Origin: an uncultured Cytophagales bacterium
GTDB lineage: Bacteria; Bacteroidota; Bacteroidia; Cytophagales; Thermoflexibacteraceae
DNA length: 64,000 bases
Assembly: GCA_938039675.1 (NCBI GenBank)
Contig: CALHUI010000003.1
Coordinates: 186,001-250,000 of the forward strand
Direction: 5' to 3'
A model generated the notes under the pieces. That model searched no databases, was not told where the DNA came from, and saw only the letters and a program-made list of their open reading frames with translations. Positions 25,613 to 34,603 of the stretch are shown here, piece by piece (positions within the stretch are counted from its first letter, which is position 1; the number at the start of each line of letters is the position of its first letter). Made by a program: the position numbers and the translations under genes.

Positions 25613-25627
25613 GCAACCTTTCGCAGT

Positions 25628-25652
25628 GGTTTGCTGTCTGTAATAGCAAACC
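25628..25652 (+). terminator. Small stem-loop after pyc
   Basis: GGTTTGCT (25628-25635) pairs with AGCAAACC (25645-25652), 16 bp past the pyc stop. There is no T-run, so it is a weak candidate for termination or transcript-end protection. Confidence 0.3.
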
Positions 25653-25707
25653 GGCATTGCCTTAGGGGTAAAGTCGGTTTTGCAAAACCTAAAAACTAAT
25701 TCATTTT

Positions 25708-26511
25708 ATGAAACGCTTACTTAGATATGCAGCAGGAGCAGCGCTTATACTTGCCCCTTTAACAGCATTTTCACAAAATACAGATAACCCGCCACCCTCA
25801 TCAGAACCGGTATTTAAAAACAGTCCCATTGATATAAATCGCGGGCGCAAAAATCGCCCCGGCAGCAACCACGTGGCCAAAATAGGCTTTGGCGGACTGA
25901 TTGGTATGCCTATCAGCGAGTTTCAGGAGGTAGCAGGCGATGTTATTCCTTGGGGCTATGGCATCAATGCTGCTTTTCGCATCAGCGGCAAATCACCCGT
26001 TTTTGCAGGTTTGGACTTTGGTTACATGGGTATGGGGCGCAATGTGGACGTGTTTACTGCCATCAACGGTACTACAAGCCGTGTTGCCCGCCGCAACCGT
26101 ATTATTACTGGCCATGCCCTATTGCGCCTGCAACCCAATGTCAGTGGTTCTATTCGCCCCTATTTTGAAGGGATGTTCGGCTTAAAATATTTTCGCACCG
26201 CTACTGAAATTGAAAACAACCGGAACAATTGGTGGAACAACAATAACAATCGCAACTCTAATGTTATCACTGTTCCGAACCATGAAGATGTAGCACTCAG
26301 CTATGGCGGCGGCATCGGCCTTAACATCTTACTGGGTGAAAATGTGTGGTTAGACCTGCGTACAGCCTATTTACCCGGCACGGTGGCATCCTACGTCAAG
26401 CGCGGCGATGTCTATCCTGACCCCAATGACCCGGCGCGTACTATTGTCATTAAGTCGCGCTCCGCTACCGGTATGCTCAACCATCAAGTGGGTATTACGT
26501 TCAGTTTCTAA
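25708..26511 (+). CDS. Outer-membrane beta-barrel protein, unknown function
   Basis: A 267-residue exported protein with signal peptide MKRLLRYAAGAALILAPLTAFSQ. The mature part alternates aromatic and small residues in strands of a small beta barrel (KIGFGGLIGMPISEFQ, PVFAGLDFGYMGMGRN, ITGHALLRLQPN, LSYGGGIGLNILLG) and ends in QVGITFSF, a typical outer-membrane C-terminal strand with terminal Phe. A low-complexity Asn-rich loop (ENNRNNWWNNNNNRNSN) probably faces outward. It lies 95 bp after pyc, and a 14-bp palindrome precedes it. No ligand is suggested. Confidence 0.75.
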   Translation: MKRLLRYAAGAALILAPLTAFSQNTDNPPPSSEPVFKNSPIDINRGRKNRPGSNHVAKIGFGGLIGMPISEFQEVAGDVIPWGYGINAAFRISGKSPVFAGLDFGYMGMGRNVDVFTAINGTTSRVARRNRIITGHALLRLQPNVSGSIRPYFEGMFGLKYFRTATEIENNRNNWWNNNNNRNSNVITVPNHEDVALSYGGGIGLNILLGENVWLDLRTAYLPGTVASYVKRGDVYPDPNDPARTIVIKSRSATGMLNHQVGITFSF

Positions 26512-26662
26512 TGCAAATTATTTGCTATTGGATGGATAATCAGCATATTTAACGCCAACTGACAACATGAAGCATTAGTATAAAAGTAACTACATCGTTA
26601 GATGGTATTTTTCAGTGTGCGGGCATGTCTGTTAGGACAAGGCAAGGCTTGTTCCCGGTTGC

Positions 26663-27127
26663 TCAATCCATCTCATCGGGCGGGCGTGTGCCCTTACCTA
26701 TCCGTTCCAGTAGCAGGCGTTTAAATTCCAACTCCGATTGGTACAGTTCGGCTACCTGACGGATGTTAAGTATTGTCAAAAATTCTTTGTGATATTTGCG
26801 GGCAAGTGCTACCTCTTTTTCGCGCAGGTCAAACTCCTGCTCCATTGCTTTTCTCAGGTCTTCATCGGTCATTACCAGACTTTTGCGACGCAGTTTCATG
26901 ATTTGCCGGCGTAGTTCCATTTGCTCCTTGCGGTAGCGGTTCAGCACGGGCATGAAATTTTTGGCCTGTTCGGCGGTGAGTTGCAGTCGCTCCTGAATAA
27001 TGGACGTGCGGATTTTTTCCATCTCGGCGCGGTCGAGCATTTGCTGGGCGTACAAGTTGTCTTTCGGCAGCAAGAGGCAAATAATGGCAAAGGCAATATA
27101 TGGAATATATGGTAAGTATTTTTTCAT
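26663..27127 (-). CDS. Spy/CpxP-like periplasmic protein
   Basis: A 154-residue exported protein (signal peptide about 1-28, ending LYAQ). Its helical body has the heptad-like pattern ERLQLTAEQAKNFMPVLNRYRKEQMELRRQ, similar to the LTxxQ repeat of Spy/CpxP periplasmic chaperone and sensor proteins. It closes a three-gene unit: sigma factor, anti-sigma-like protein, then this gene, with gaps of only 3-4 bp. The role as sensor or target of that sigma system is inferred from context. The 151 bp beyond its end hold nothing I can name. Confidence 0.65.
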   Translation of the reverse strand: MKKYLPYIPYIAFAIICLLLPKDNLYAQQMLDRAEMEKIRTSIIQERLQLTAEQAKNFMPVLNRYRKEQMELRRQIMKLRRKSLVMTDEDLRKAMEQEFDLREKEVALARKYHKEFLTILNIRQVAELYQSELEFKRLLLERIGKGTRPPDEMD

Positions 27128-27131
27128 GTGT

Positions 27132-27518
27132 TTAGCGGATTAGTTGTTCAACATCGTCTTCCGAAATATCGTACAAAAGTTCATCCATAGTAATGGTATC
27201 TTGGTTTTCATCGGCTTGCATGGCATAATAATCCCAAAGTTCAGCTTCCGAAAAATCGTTTTCTAAGAGCAATTCCTCTACTGAAACCCATGCTTCCATT
27301 TGATTATCAGTAGGTTGTAGGCTGTAAATCGCTATGACTACGGCAACAATCGCAACCATTGCAGGTACTGCATAGGTTAGGCGAAGCAATGCCGGCAGGG
27401 AAAAGGCTTCCTTTTTGGGCGCACGCACCTTGCGCGCTACTTTTTGCGGCAACGTATCAAAATAGCCCTCCGGCGTGCGAAATATAGGTTCGTTTTTGAG
27501 TATATCGTTTAGTTGCAT
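27132..27518 (-). CDS. Putative anti-sigma factor (membrane protein)
   Basis: A 128-residue protein: basic N-terminal cytoplasmic part with the motif TPEGYFDTLPQKV, one transmembrane helix (about 45-67, LTYAVPAMVAIVAVVIAIYSL) and an acidic C-terminus with DELLYDISEDDVEQLI. This layout recurs in Bacteroidota directly downstream of ECF sigma genes. It is separated from the sigma gene by 3 bp and from the Spy-like gene by 4 bp. It probably binds the sigma factor through its N-terminal part, which is inference. Confidence 0.65.
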   Translation of the reverse strand: MQLNDILKNEPIFRTPEGYFDTLPQKVARKVRAPKKEAFSLPALLRLTYAVPAMVAIVAVVIAIYSLQPTDNQMEAWVSVEELLLENDFSEAELWDYYAMQADENQDTITMDELLYDISEDDVEQLIR

Positions 27519-27521
27519 GGC

Positions 27522-28163
27522 TTAGGCATTGGTTAAGTATTCTTCAATTTTTTTAACGGCGTGATGATAAGATGCTTTCAAAGCACCTACCGAAGTGCCC
27601 GTAATACCGGCAATTTCTTCATAGCTCAACTCATCGTAATACCGCATATTGAATACGAGTTTTTGCTTATCGGGTAACGTGAGCAGCGCTTTTTGCAGTT
27701 TCAAATGAATTTCATCGCCCGTAAAACCACTGTTACTCTCTAATTTGCTTGCCAATTCTTTGCGCACATCGTGAATGGGCAGGAAGTAGCGGCGGCGTTT
27801 CTTGTCCAAAAAATTCAGACATTCGTTAGAGGCTATGCGATAAAGCCATGTAAACAGTTGCGAGTCTTCTCTGAACTTGTCTAAGTTGTGCCATACTTTT
27901 ACAAAAACCTCCTGAGTGAGGTCGTCGGCATCGTCGTGGTCAATCACCATTTTGCGGATGAGCATATAAACCCTTTGCTGGTATTTTCGCATGAGTTGGT
28001 CAAACGCCCAATTTTTGGATGATTCTTGCCTGAATTGAGCCAGAATTTTGCGGTCATCGGTTGCGGTATCCATGTTTTTGGTGGGTTTGACTTCCCATTC
28101 ATGCCGAGCATCGGCATTTGCCTTGTCCCGTTCTGCCCGAATATACTTCAAAGGATTCATCAT
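27522..28163 (-). CDS. ECF RNA polymerase sigma factor, complete
   Basis: A 213-residue sigma-70 family protein with region 2 (DQLMRKYQQRVYMLIRKMVIDHDDADDLTQEVFVKVW, then FTWLYRIASNECLNFLDKKRR) and region 4 (LPDKQKLVFNMRYYDELSYEEIAGITGTSVGALKASYHHAVKKI). The N-terminal ~30 residues (to TKNMDTATDD) are an extension before the usual start, so the true start could be Met-31. It directs the operon of the anti-sigma-like and Spy-like genes below it, by analogy with envelope-stress systems. Confidence 0.92.
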   Translation of the reverse strand: MMNPLKYIRAERDKANADARHEWEVKPTKNMDTATDDRKILAQFRQESSKNWAFDQLMRKYQQRVYMLIRKMVIDHDDADDLTQEVFVKVWHNLDKFREDSQLFTWLYRIASNECLNFLDKKRRRYFLPIHDVRKELASKLESNSGFTGDEIHLKLQKALLTLPDKQKLVFNMRYYDELSYEEIAGITGTSVGALKASYHHAVKKIEEYLTNA

Positions 28164-28252
28164 TCAGCCACTTTTGCAGGTTAGAACAACTTGTGCAAAA
28201 AAGGTTTAATCAGGGGCTTCGTTTTTTTGATTTTTTATTGCAAATTTGAATT

Positions 28253-29239
28253 ATGCCGTCATCGTATCTCAATTTCAGGTTTCACTTTTTGAATGAGGAA
28301 GGGAAAAAACAGTCTATTATTCCGCTGAACGGACGCGCCGATGGCGAAAGTGGTCTGCGACTGACCGAATATGCCATTCCGATAGAAGACATCGTACATG
28401 TTTATCGTCATCAGGAGAAACTTGCCGTCATCTTGAAGCCTTATTTGGCCTTACCTAAAAATCTGGCAGTCAATGTATTACCCGAAACAAGTGCGCTGTT
28501 GATAGAAGTTGCCGATGGCTTTGCATTTAACGTGAAAAGTGCCATAGACCAGCATTTGAGCCGCTTGCATATTGCCCAAGCACGGATGCGATGGGAGGCT
28601 GAAGGCAAGGGTAAGCTATTCAGAACCATTACTTGCCCTGTTTGCGAGGCTACTACCGATACTACTGCTATCTTTTCGGAATACATTTATTGTCATTATT
28701 GTACAACCATTTTCAACCAATACCGGCAGTTACTGCTCAAGTCGGAGCAATACAATATTTGCCCGCGCTGCAACTACTACGGGCGCTTGCAGATGTACCC
28801 CGAAGTGCGTTTTTTCTGGCTGCCCAAAGAGAAAGAATTTTCATTTGGCGAAAACTACATTTGCGACACCTGTGCAGGGAGAACTTACGATGAAACCATT
28901 TGGAGAAACGCCCTCTATTTGGTCGGTTTACCTTTTACTTTGTACCTAAAATACATGATGAGCAAAGAGCAAGACCCGATTCTGACAGAAATGGCACAAG
29001 CTAATCGGTTGGCACAAGATGGCAACATGGTAGAGGCAGACGTTCTTTATTCCGCCATGCTGTTGCGCAATGCCAATCATCCCGGCTTGCTCTATAACTA
29101 CGGGCTGGCATGGCTGCACAACAACGAACCTAAAAAAGCATTTAACTATCTCAGTCGTGTATTGGAGTTGTGTTACAATTACGAGCCTGCCCGCGAGATT
29201 TTGGAAATTTACAAGGATACGGAAATCATCCGCAATTGA
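28253..29239 (+). CDS. Zinc-ribbon and TPR protein of unknown function
   Basis: A 328-residue protein without signal peptide. Residues 1-115 are a beta-rich region with no known match. Four CxxC pairs follow: C128/C131, C147/C150, C170/C173 and C204/C207, enough for two zinc ribbons. The last ~90 residues form TPR-like helices (ANRLAQDGNMVEADVLYSAMLLRN, NYGLAWLHNNEPKKAFNYLSRVLELC). The CxxC spacing suggests structural metal binding; the TPR part suggests a partner protein. It is single and divergent from the sigma gene. No named family is recognised. Confidence 0.7.
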   Translation: MPSSYLNFRFHFLNEEGKKQSIIPLNGRADGESGLRLTEYAIPIEDIVHVYRHQEKLAVILKPYLALPKNLAVNVLPETSALLIEVADGFAFNVKSAIDQHLSRLHIAQARMRWEAEGKGKLFRTITCPVCEATTDTTAIFSEYIYCHYCTTIFNQYRQLLLKSEQYNICPRCNYYGRLQMYPEVRFFWLPKEKEFSFGENYICDTCAGRTYDETIWRNALYLVGLPFTLYLKYMMSKEQDPILTEMAQANRLAQDGNMVEADVLYSAMLLRNANHPGLLYNYGLAWLHNNEPKKAFNYLSRVLELCYNYEPAREILEIYKDTEIIRN

Positions 29240-29301
29240 TTATACGTAAGGGCAAGCGGTTTGCGGAAAATATTTTGTGCAAGTTGTTCAAAATGAAATA
29301 T

Positions 29302-29799
29302 TTAAATCAATGCTTTTAAAGCTGCCGCCTGTGCAGCATCAGGTCTGCCTTCGCGCAGCATGAAAGCAGCCATTTTACTGACATGTTCAGAGGGAATCTC
29401 ACCTGTGTGAGCAAAGCGTGGCAATTGTTCGCAAATAACAGCCCTGTCTTCGACCGTATGATGGCTCAAACTTAGGTAGCCGGGCAGCCCTAACTGGATA
29501 GAAAATCGCAAAAAGCGTATTTCAGGATTTTCGGGAGCAAGCGCAACAGCCTTGGCAAGTGTTTCCTGAGAGAGTTTGGTTAGCCGCAACTTCTCTAACG
29601 GATTGAAAACACCGCGTGCCTGTAAAGTTTGCAGCGCACCGTAATAAGCTATCCACAAAGCCTCATCTTGTCGGGGTAGGGCTTCCATTTGCCGCATCAT
29701 AGCTGTGGCACTAATTTGATTATCAACTACTTTGGGATAGTCGCTGCGAATTTTTTCCCAATTGACAGACCCGTCGGGGTTGGCTAACAATGACTTCAT
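29302..29799 (-). CDS. Hypothetical protein
   Basis: A 165-residue soluble, mostly helical protein; the start is set at 29799 (MKSLLANPDGSVNWEKI), with a possible start 6 codons upstream. It has no signal peptide or membrane segment. The middle contains a helix pair reminiscent of a TPR (LSQETLAKAVALAPENPEIRFLRFSIQ), which suggests a repeat-like fold, and the pattern GYLSLSHHTVED. I do not recognise a family. It stands between the convergent TPR protein and the divergent polA gene. Confidence 0.6.
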   Translation of the reverse strand: MKSLLANPDGSVNWEKIRSDYPKVVDNQISATAMMRQMEALPRQDEALWIAYYGALQTLQARGVFNPLEKLRLTKLSQETLAKAVALAPENPEIRFLRFSIQLGLPGYLSLSHHTVEDRAVICEQLPRFAHTGEIPSEHVSKMAAFMLREGRPDAAQAAALKALI

Positions 29800-29986
29800 G
29801 GTATATAATAAAGTCAATTACTGCCAAATTTCCAAAAAATGAGAATCTTTTACACACTCTTTTTAATTGTGGATTTTTTGAATCCTGTAATGCTGTTTTT
29901 TTATGCGGAAGCAGCACAACGGTATATTTCAACCGATATTTAGCCCAATCCCGAATCGGCAATCCAAAATTGACTTATTTTGCCCT

Positions 29987-32788
29987 ATGAAAAAGTTATT
30001 TCTGCTGGATGCCATGGCGCTGATTTATCGCGCCCATTTTGCATTGAGTAAAAATCCGCGCATTACTTCCAAAGGTTTGAATACGAGCGCTGTTTTCGGC
30101 TTTACCAATACCTTACTGGAAGTGATTGCCAAAGAGAAACCCACTCATTTGGGGGTTGCTTTTGATACAGCTACGCCTACTTTTCGTCATAGGGCTTTTG
30201 AAGCCTACAAAGCACAACGGCAGGAACAACCGGAAGATATTACCGTTGCCATTCCTTTGGTGAAGCGATTGTGCTGCGCCATGGGCATCCCTGTGCTGGA
30301 ATTGGACGGCTACGAAGCAGACGATATTATTGGCACGTTTGCCAAAATTGCTGCCCGTCGTGGCTTTCAGGTTTACATGATGACACCCGATAAAGACTAC
30401 GGGCAGTTGGTAGAAGAAAACATACTCCTCTACAAACCTGCATTTATGGGCAATGGCGTAGAGGTGTTAGGTCCTCGAGAAGTGTGCGAAAAATGGGGGA
30501 TTCAGCGTGTGGAGCAAGTAGTGGACATTCTGGGGCTTATGGGCGATGCAGTGGACAATATTCCCGGCATTCCCGGCATTGGTGAGAAAACCGCTGCCAA
30601 GCTGATTGCCGAATTTGATACCATAGAAAACCTACTGGCCAACACAGACCAATTGAAAGGGAAGCAAAAAGAAAACGTTGTCCGATATGCCGAGCAAGGG
30701 CTTATGTCAAAAGAATTAGCAAAGATTAACACGCAAGTGCCTTTGTCTTTTGACGAAGAACATTTGAAGTTACACTTCACCAAAGGTGAAGAGCTGAAAC
30801 AGTTGCTTGACGAGCTGGAATTCCGAACCATCAAAAAGCGTCTTTTTGGCGAAGAATCGGGCGAAGAGAAGCCCCCCAAACCTGCTGTTGCATCTGCACA
30901 GGGTTCGCTGTTTGCGCAGCCTGTACCCGAGCAAGAAGCCCATAAACCCAATGGGGAGTTTTTGCATAGCAAGGAAAAGCAAAACATACGTACCGTCGCC
31001 GTTGATTATTACACAGTAGATACGCCCGAACTGCGCCGCCAACTTATTCAATTTCTGGGCATGCAAAAGGCTTTTTGTTTTGATACGGAAACCACTTCGG
31101 AAAATGCCTATGAGGCCGAAGTCGTAGGTTTGTCCTTTTGTTACCGCAAAGGAGAGGCTTTTTACGTGCCACTGCCCGAAAACCGCAAAGCCGCCGCTGC
31201 CGTTTTACAAGAGTTTCAAGGAGTGTTTGCCAACGAAAAAATCGGCAAAATCGGTCAAAATTTGAAGTACGACCTCATTGCCTTGGCCAACTACGGCATA
31301 GAGGTCAAAGGTGAATTGTTCGACACTATGCTGGCGCATTATCTCATTGAGCCCGAGGGCAGGCACGGTATGGATGTTATGGCTGAAAATTATCTGAACT
31401 ACAAAACTATCAGCTACGACGAGCTGACCATGCGTGGTAAAAAACAAATTCCCATCCGCGAGGTGCCACTTGCCGACCTGACCGAGTATGCTGCCGAAGA
31501 TGCCGATATTACCTTCCAATTACAGGAAAAATTTGCACCTCTGCTCAAAAAAGACGGGCTGCAAGTACTCTTTCGGGAGGTAGAAATGCCTTTGGTGCAA
31601 GTGCTGGCAGATATGGAGCGGGCAGGCGTGCGCATTGATACGGAAGCACTGGCGGCGTATTCCAAAGAGTTGGAAGTTGATATTCGTGCGGCTGAGCAAA
31701 AAGTATATGCCGATGCAGGCGAGGAATTTAACATCGGCTCACCTAAGCAACTGGGGCAGATTTTGTTTGACAAACTCAAACTGATTGATAAGCCCAAAAA
31801 AACCGCTACGGGGCAGTATGCCACAGGCGAAGAAATTTTGGTGCAGTTAGCCCCCGAGCATCCGATTGCACAACACATCTTGGATTTCAGGCAGTTACAG
31901 AAATTGAAATCTACCTATGTAGATGCACTGCCGCAACTGCTCAGCCCCAAAGATGGCCTGATTCACACTACCTATAATCAAGCAGTAGCCGCTACAGGCC
32001 GCCTGAGCAGCAACAACCCGAACCTGCAAAATATCCCTATCCGCACCGATAAGGGCCGCGAAATCCGCCGTGCGTTTGTGCCGCGAAGCCCTGATTTTGT
32101 GCTCATGTCTGCCGACTATTCACAAATTGAGTTGCGTATTATGGCCTCATTCAGCAAAGACGAATCTATGATAGAGGCGTTCCGGCAAAAGCGCGACATC
32201 CACGCAGCTACAGCTGCCAAAATTTTTAAAGTGCCGATTGAAAAAGTGGACAGTGAAATGCGCCGTCGTGCAAAAACTGCCAATTTTGGTATCATTTACG
32301 GCATTTCGGCCTTCGGATTGGCACAACGGCTCAACATCCCGCGTAAAGAGGCCACCGAACTGATTAACGCCTATTTTGCCGAATTCCCCGCCGTTAAAAA
32401 ATATATGGACGAGGTGGTGCAACTTGCTCATGAGCGCGAGTACGTTGAAACCATTCTGAAACGCCGCCGCTACCTGCGCGATATTAACAGTCGCAACTTC
32501 ACCCAACGAGGTTTTGCCGAACGAAACGCCATCAACGCCCCCATACAGGGCAGCGCCGCCGATTTGATTAAAATAGCCATGATAAAAATTCACAATTGGC
32601 TGAAAAGCAGTGGTTTGCAATCAAAAATGATTTTGCAGGTGCACGATGAACTTGTATTTGACGTATATCGCCCCGAGCAGGAAACGATGCACGCAAAAGT
32701 AAAAGAATTGATGGAGTCGGCCTTTACCTTAGAAGTACCGCTGGAAGTAGAAGTAGGGATAGGCGAGAACTGGTTGGAAGCACATTAA
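29987..32788 (+). CDS. polA: DNA polymerase I
   Basis: The start at 29987 (MKKLFLLDAMALIYRAHFALS) is chosen because the conserved exonuclease domain begins there; a GTG/ATG extension from 29903 is not conserved-looking. The 933-residue protein has the 5'-3' exonuclease (about 1-290, with DATPTFRHRAFEAYKAQR and GIPGIGEKTAAKLI), a 3'-5' proofreading domain whose DEDD acids appear intact (FDTETTS, NLKYDLIAL, YAAEDADIT) and polymerase motifs A (ADYSQIELRIMA), B (RRAKTANFGIIYG) and C (QVHDELVFD). It functions in replication and repair. An unusual linker of about 60 residues joins the first two domains. Confidence 0.97.
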   Translation: MKKLFLLDAMALIYRAHFALSKNPRITSKGLNTSAVFGFTNTLLEVIAKEKPTHLGVAFDTATPTFRHRAFEAYKAQRQEQPEDITVAIPLVKRLCCAMGIPVLELDGYEADDIIGTFAKIAARRGFQVYMMTPDKDYGQLVEENILLYKPAFMGNGVEVLGPREVCEKWGIQRVEQVVDILGLMGDAVDNIPGIPGIGEKTAAKLIAEFDTIENLLANTDQLKGKQKENVVRYAEQGLMSKELAKINTQVPLSFDEEHLKLHFTKGEELKQLLDELEFRTIKKRLFGEESGEEKPPKPAVASAQGSLFAQPVPEQEAHKPNGEFLHSKEKQNIRTVAVDYYTVDTPELRRQLIQFLGMQKAFCFDTETTSENAYEAEVVGLSFCYRKGEAFYVPLPENRKAAAAVLQEFQGVFANEKIGKIGQNLKYDLIALANYGIEVKGELFDTMLAHYLIEPEGRHGMDVMAENYLNYKTISYDELTMRGKKQIPIREVPLADLTEYAAEDADITFQLQEKFAPLLKKDGLQVLFREVEMPLVQVLADMERAGVRIDTEALAAYSKELEVDIRAAEQKVYADAGEEFNIGSPKQLGQILFDKLKLIDKPKKTATGQYATGEEILVQLAPEHPIAQHILDFRQLQKLKSTYVDALPQLLSPKDGLIHTTYNQAVAATGRLSSNNPNLQNIPIRTDKGREIRRAFVPRSPDFVLMSADYSQIELRIMASFSKDESMIEAFRQKRDIHAATAAKIFKVPIEKVDSEMRRRAKTANFGIIYGISAFGLAQRLNIPRKEATELINAYFAEFPAVKKYMDEVVQLAHEREYVETILKRRRYLRDINSRNFTQRGFAERNAINAPIQGSAADLIKIAMIKIHNWLKSSGLQSKMILQVHDELVFDVYRPEQETMHAKVKELMESAFTLEVPLEVEVGIGENWLEAH

Positions 32789-32804
32789 AAAATCGTAGTT
32801 CATT

Positions 32805-33170
32805 ATGAAACAAGCAGCAAAAAATGTTTTAGGCAGCGAATTAATTCCATGCAGCTTAAACCCATTGACAGGCTATTATCGCGACGGCTGTTGCCACACA
32901 GGCGAAGAAGATTCGGGCACGCACACGGTCTGTGCCGTTGTAACCGATGAATTTCTGCATTTTTCACTCCGCAGAGGCAACAACCTGATTACACCGCGCC
33001 CCGAGTACCGCTTTCCCGGCCTAAAAGCCGGCGATAAGTGGTGTCTCTGTGCCTCCCGATGGGTAGAGGCCTACCGGGCAGGCGTAGCACCCCCCATTAT
33101 TTTGGAAGCTACACACGAAAAAACGTTGCAATATGTATCCTTAGATGTGCTGATTGAATATGCTGCTTAA
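32805..33170 (+). CDS. DUF2237 family protein
   Basis: A 121-residue cytoplasmic protein with the DUF2237 features NVLGSELIPCSLNPLTGYYRDGCC, EDSGTHTVCAVVTDEFL, RGNNLITPRPEYRFPGLKAGDKWCLCASRW and the end APPIILEATHEKTL. Several conserved cysteines (PCS, GCC, WCLC) hint at metal or iron binding. The biochemical role of the family is not established. It starts 16 bp after polA and is likely co-transcribed with it. Confidence 0.88.
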   Translation: MKQAAKNVLGSELIPCSLNPLTGYYRDGCCHTGEEDSGTHTVCAVVTDEFLHFSLRRGNNLITPRPEYRFPGLKAGDKWCLCASRWVEAYRAGVAPPIILEATHEKTLQYVSLDVLIEYAA

Positions 33171-33202
33171 TGAATAGCAGCCTGTAATTGCTCTTTGTAA
33201 GA

Positions 33203-33529
33203 CTATGGAATTGCCATAGAAGTCATGGCAACAAAATCAAAGCCCACCAGCACGAACGTAGCTTCTGCCAGCGTCAGCCAACCTTCTCCGTCAGGTTGAG
33301 CCAGCAAACTGTTGAAAGTCACGCTTTTGTTGCCTACGTTCGTGCATTGCAAAAAGCCGTACAATTCACCTTTGTAAGTAATCGGTACGTGGTAGTTGAT
33401 GTTCGCGTTGGCAACTACCGGCCCATGGCGTTCCCAGTCCCATGCCAATACCTGATTCAAAAATCGGATGCGGGTTTCTTCAAAATAAGTCATCACCTTG
33501 GCGTTGTTTAACCATGCGTGCCTCATCAA
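33203..33529 (-). pseudogene. Acyl-CoA thioesterase (hot-dog fold), N-terminally truncated remnant
   Basis: The 108-residue frame matches 4HBT-type thioesterases from NNAKVMTYFEETRIRFL onward, with NANINYHVPITYKGELY, CTNVGNKSVTFNSLLAQ and AEATFVLVGFDF in order. In intact relatives the start of the domain carries D-x-D/M-x-R/G-H-V-N-N, containing the active-site acid. Here the sequence reads MMRHAWLNNAK: the R-H-V-N-N junction has a 3-residue insertion, and a stop codon occurs nine codons upstream, so the first ~15 residues are missing. It is most likely a pseudogene or start-damaged gene. Confidence 0.55.
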
Positions 33530-33621
33530 GGTCTGACTATCTTTTATCTATTTTTATATTGAATTAGTACAATTTTTCGGGATTCATATTTGCTAAAATT
33601 AGGTTTTTAGAAAATCCGTGC

Positions 33622-33629
33622 TATTTTTG
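33622..33629 (+). promoter_or_regulatory. Possible -7 box for the NlpC/P60 lipoprotein gene
   Basis: TATTTTTG followed by C matches TAnnTTTG, 47 bp before ATG 33677, in an A/T-rich gap. No clear -33 TTG at the expected spacing was found. Confidence 0.4.
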
Positions 33630-33676
33630 CCGTCGGAATTGTGCAAAGCTATTCTAAACAAACTACATAATTAGGC

Positions 33677-34450
33677 ATGATTTTACTGCAACGAAGTCTT
33701 TGGACGGGGTTGTGTGTGTTGCTCTTGTTACTGACAAGTTGTACGCAATTCAGTCCATTCTCAGCGTTAGTCAATAATCGCCCTGATAGCGGAAACAGAC
33801 GCATTAAGCAAGCTCAGCCCGCATCAACTGCTACGATTACCGCGCTTCCTACATTGCCCGTTCAATGGGAATTTGAACTCCCAAAATTGGCTGCCGACCC
33901 ACAACCGATATTTACCCCCTCTTACCTGTGGCAGCCCGAACCTTGCGAATCACTCCGCGACAGCATCATTCTTTTTGCTAAACAATACATCGGCAGGCCG
34001 TACCGTCGTGCCGGAAAAGGACCTAAAGCATTTGACTGTTCTGGCTTTACTTCCTTTGTGATGCGCAATTTCGGGTACTATCTGCCTCCTTCTTCTGCTT
34101 CACAGGCTGTTTTCGGCACGCCGATAAGCATAGAGGAAGCCCGCAAAGGCGATTTAATTTTCTTCGGCAACAAAGACCGCAAAGGTCGCTACCGCGTAAA
34201 CCATGCAGCGCTTGTAATTTCCGAACAGGGCGAGGAATTAATGATGATTCATGCTGCCAACAGAGGCATTACGATTGATAATGTAAGCAATGTCAATTGG
34301 CAGTCTTACTACGGGCGCAGGCTGATAGGCGCGCGCCGCATTATTCACGAGGGGGTATTGCCTACGCCGGACGAACTGCGCGACCTGATAGCTTCCGATG
34401 TGAAGGCTCAGGATTCTACGGGCAAGCACGTACAAAGCAACGGTTTATAG
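33677..34450 (+). CDS. NlpC/P60 family cell-wall peptidase lipoprotein
   Basis: A 257-residue protein with a lipoprotein signal (LCVLLLLLTSC, lipid anchor near Cys-22), a ~60-residue linker and an NlpC/P60 cysteine-peptidase domain (about 105-230). The catalytic cysteine is in AFDCSGFTSFV, the histidine in NHAALVISE and the third polar residue in IHAANRGI. Family members cut peptide stems of peptidoglycan (D-gamma-glutamyl bonds). It is expected in the outer membrane facing the periplasm. It is followed by a strong terminator and is probably monocistronic. Confidence 0.93.
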   Translation: MILLQRSLWTGLCVLLLLLTSCTQFSPFSALVNNRPDSGNRRIKQAQPASTATITALPTLPVQWEFELPKLAADPQPIFTPSYLWQPEPCESLRDSIILFAKQYIGRPYRRAGKGPKAFDCSGFTSFVMRNFGYYLPPSSASQAVFGTPISIEEARKGDLIFFGNKDRKGRYRVNHAALVISEQGEELMMIHAANRGITIDNVSNVNWQSYYGRRLIGARRIIHEGVLPTPDELRDLIASDVKAQDSTGKHVQSNGL

Positions 34451-34470
34451 CAAGTGTATGTCTTGCAGCG

Positions 34471-34507
34471 AAAAACGGCATTGGCAAGGGTCTGATGCCG
34501 TTTTTTT
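34471..34507 (+). terminator. Rho-independent terminator after the NlpC/P60 gene
   Basis: AAAAACGGCAT (34471-34481) pairs with ATGCCGTTTTT (34495-34505) and is followed by a run of seven T residues. It lies 20 bp after the stop codon. Confidence 0.85.
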
Positions 34508-34603
34508 ATTCGGCAACTAAATTTTTTTCAAAATCAGGGAACATTTGTGAAGATGTGGTATCAAACAATGAAAAAACACCACCATCTAAATTTATTCACA
34601 ACC

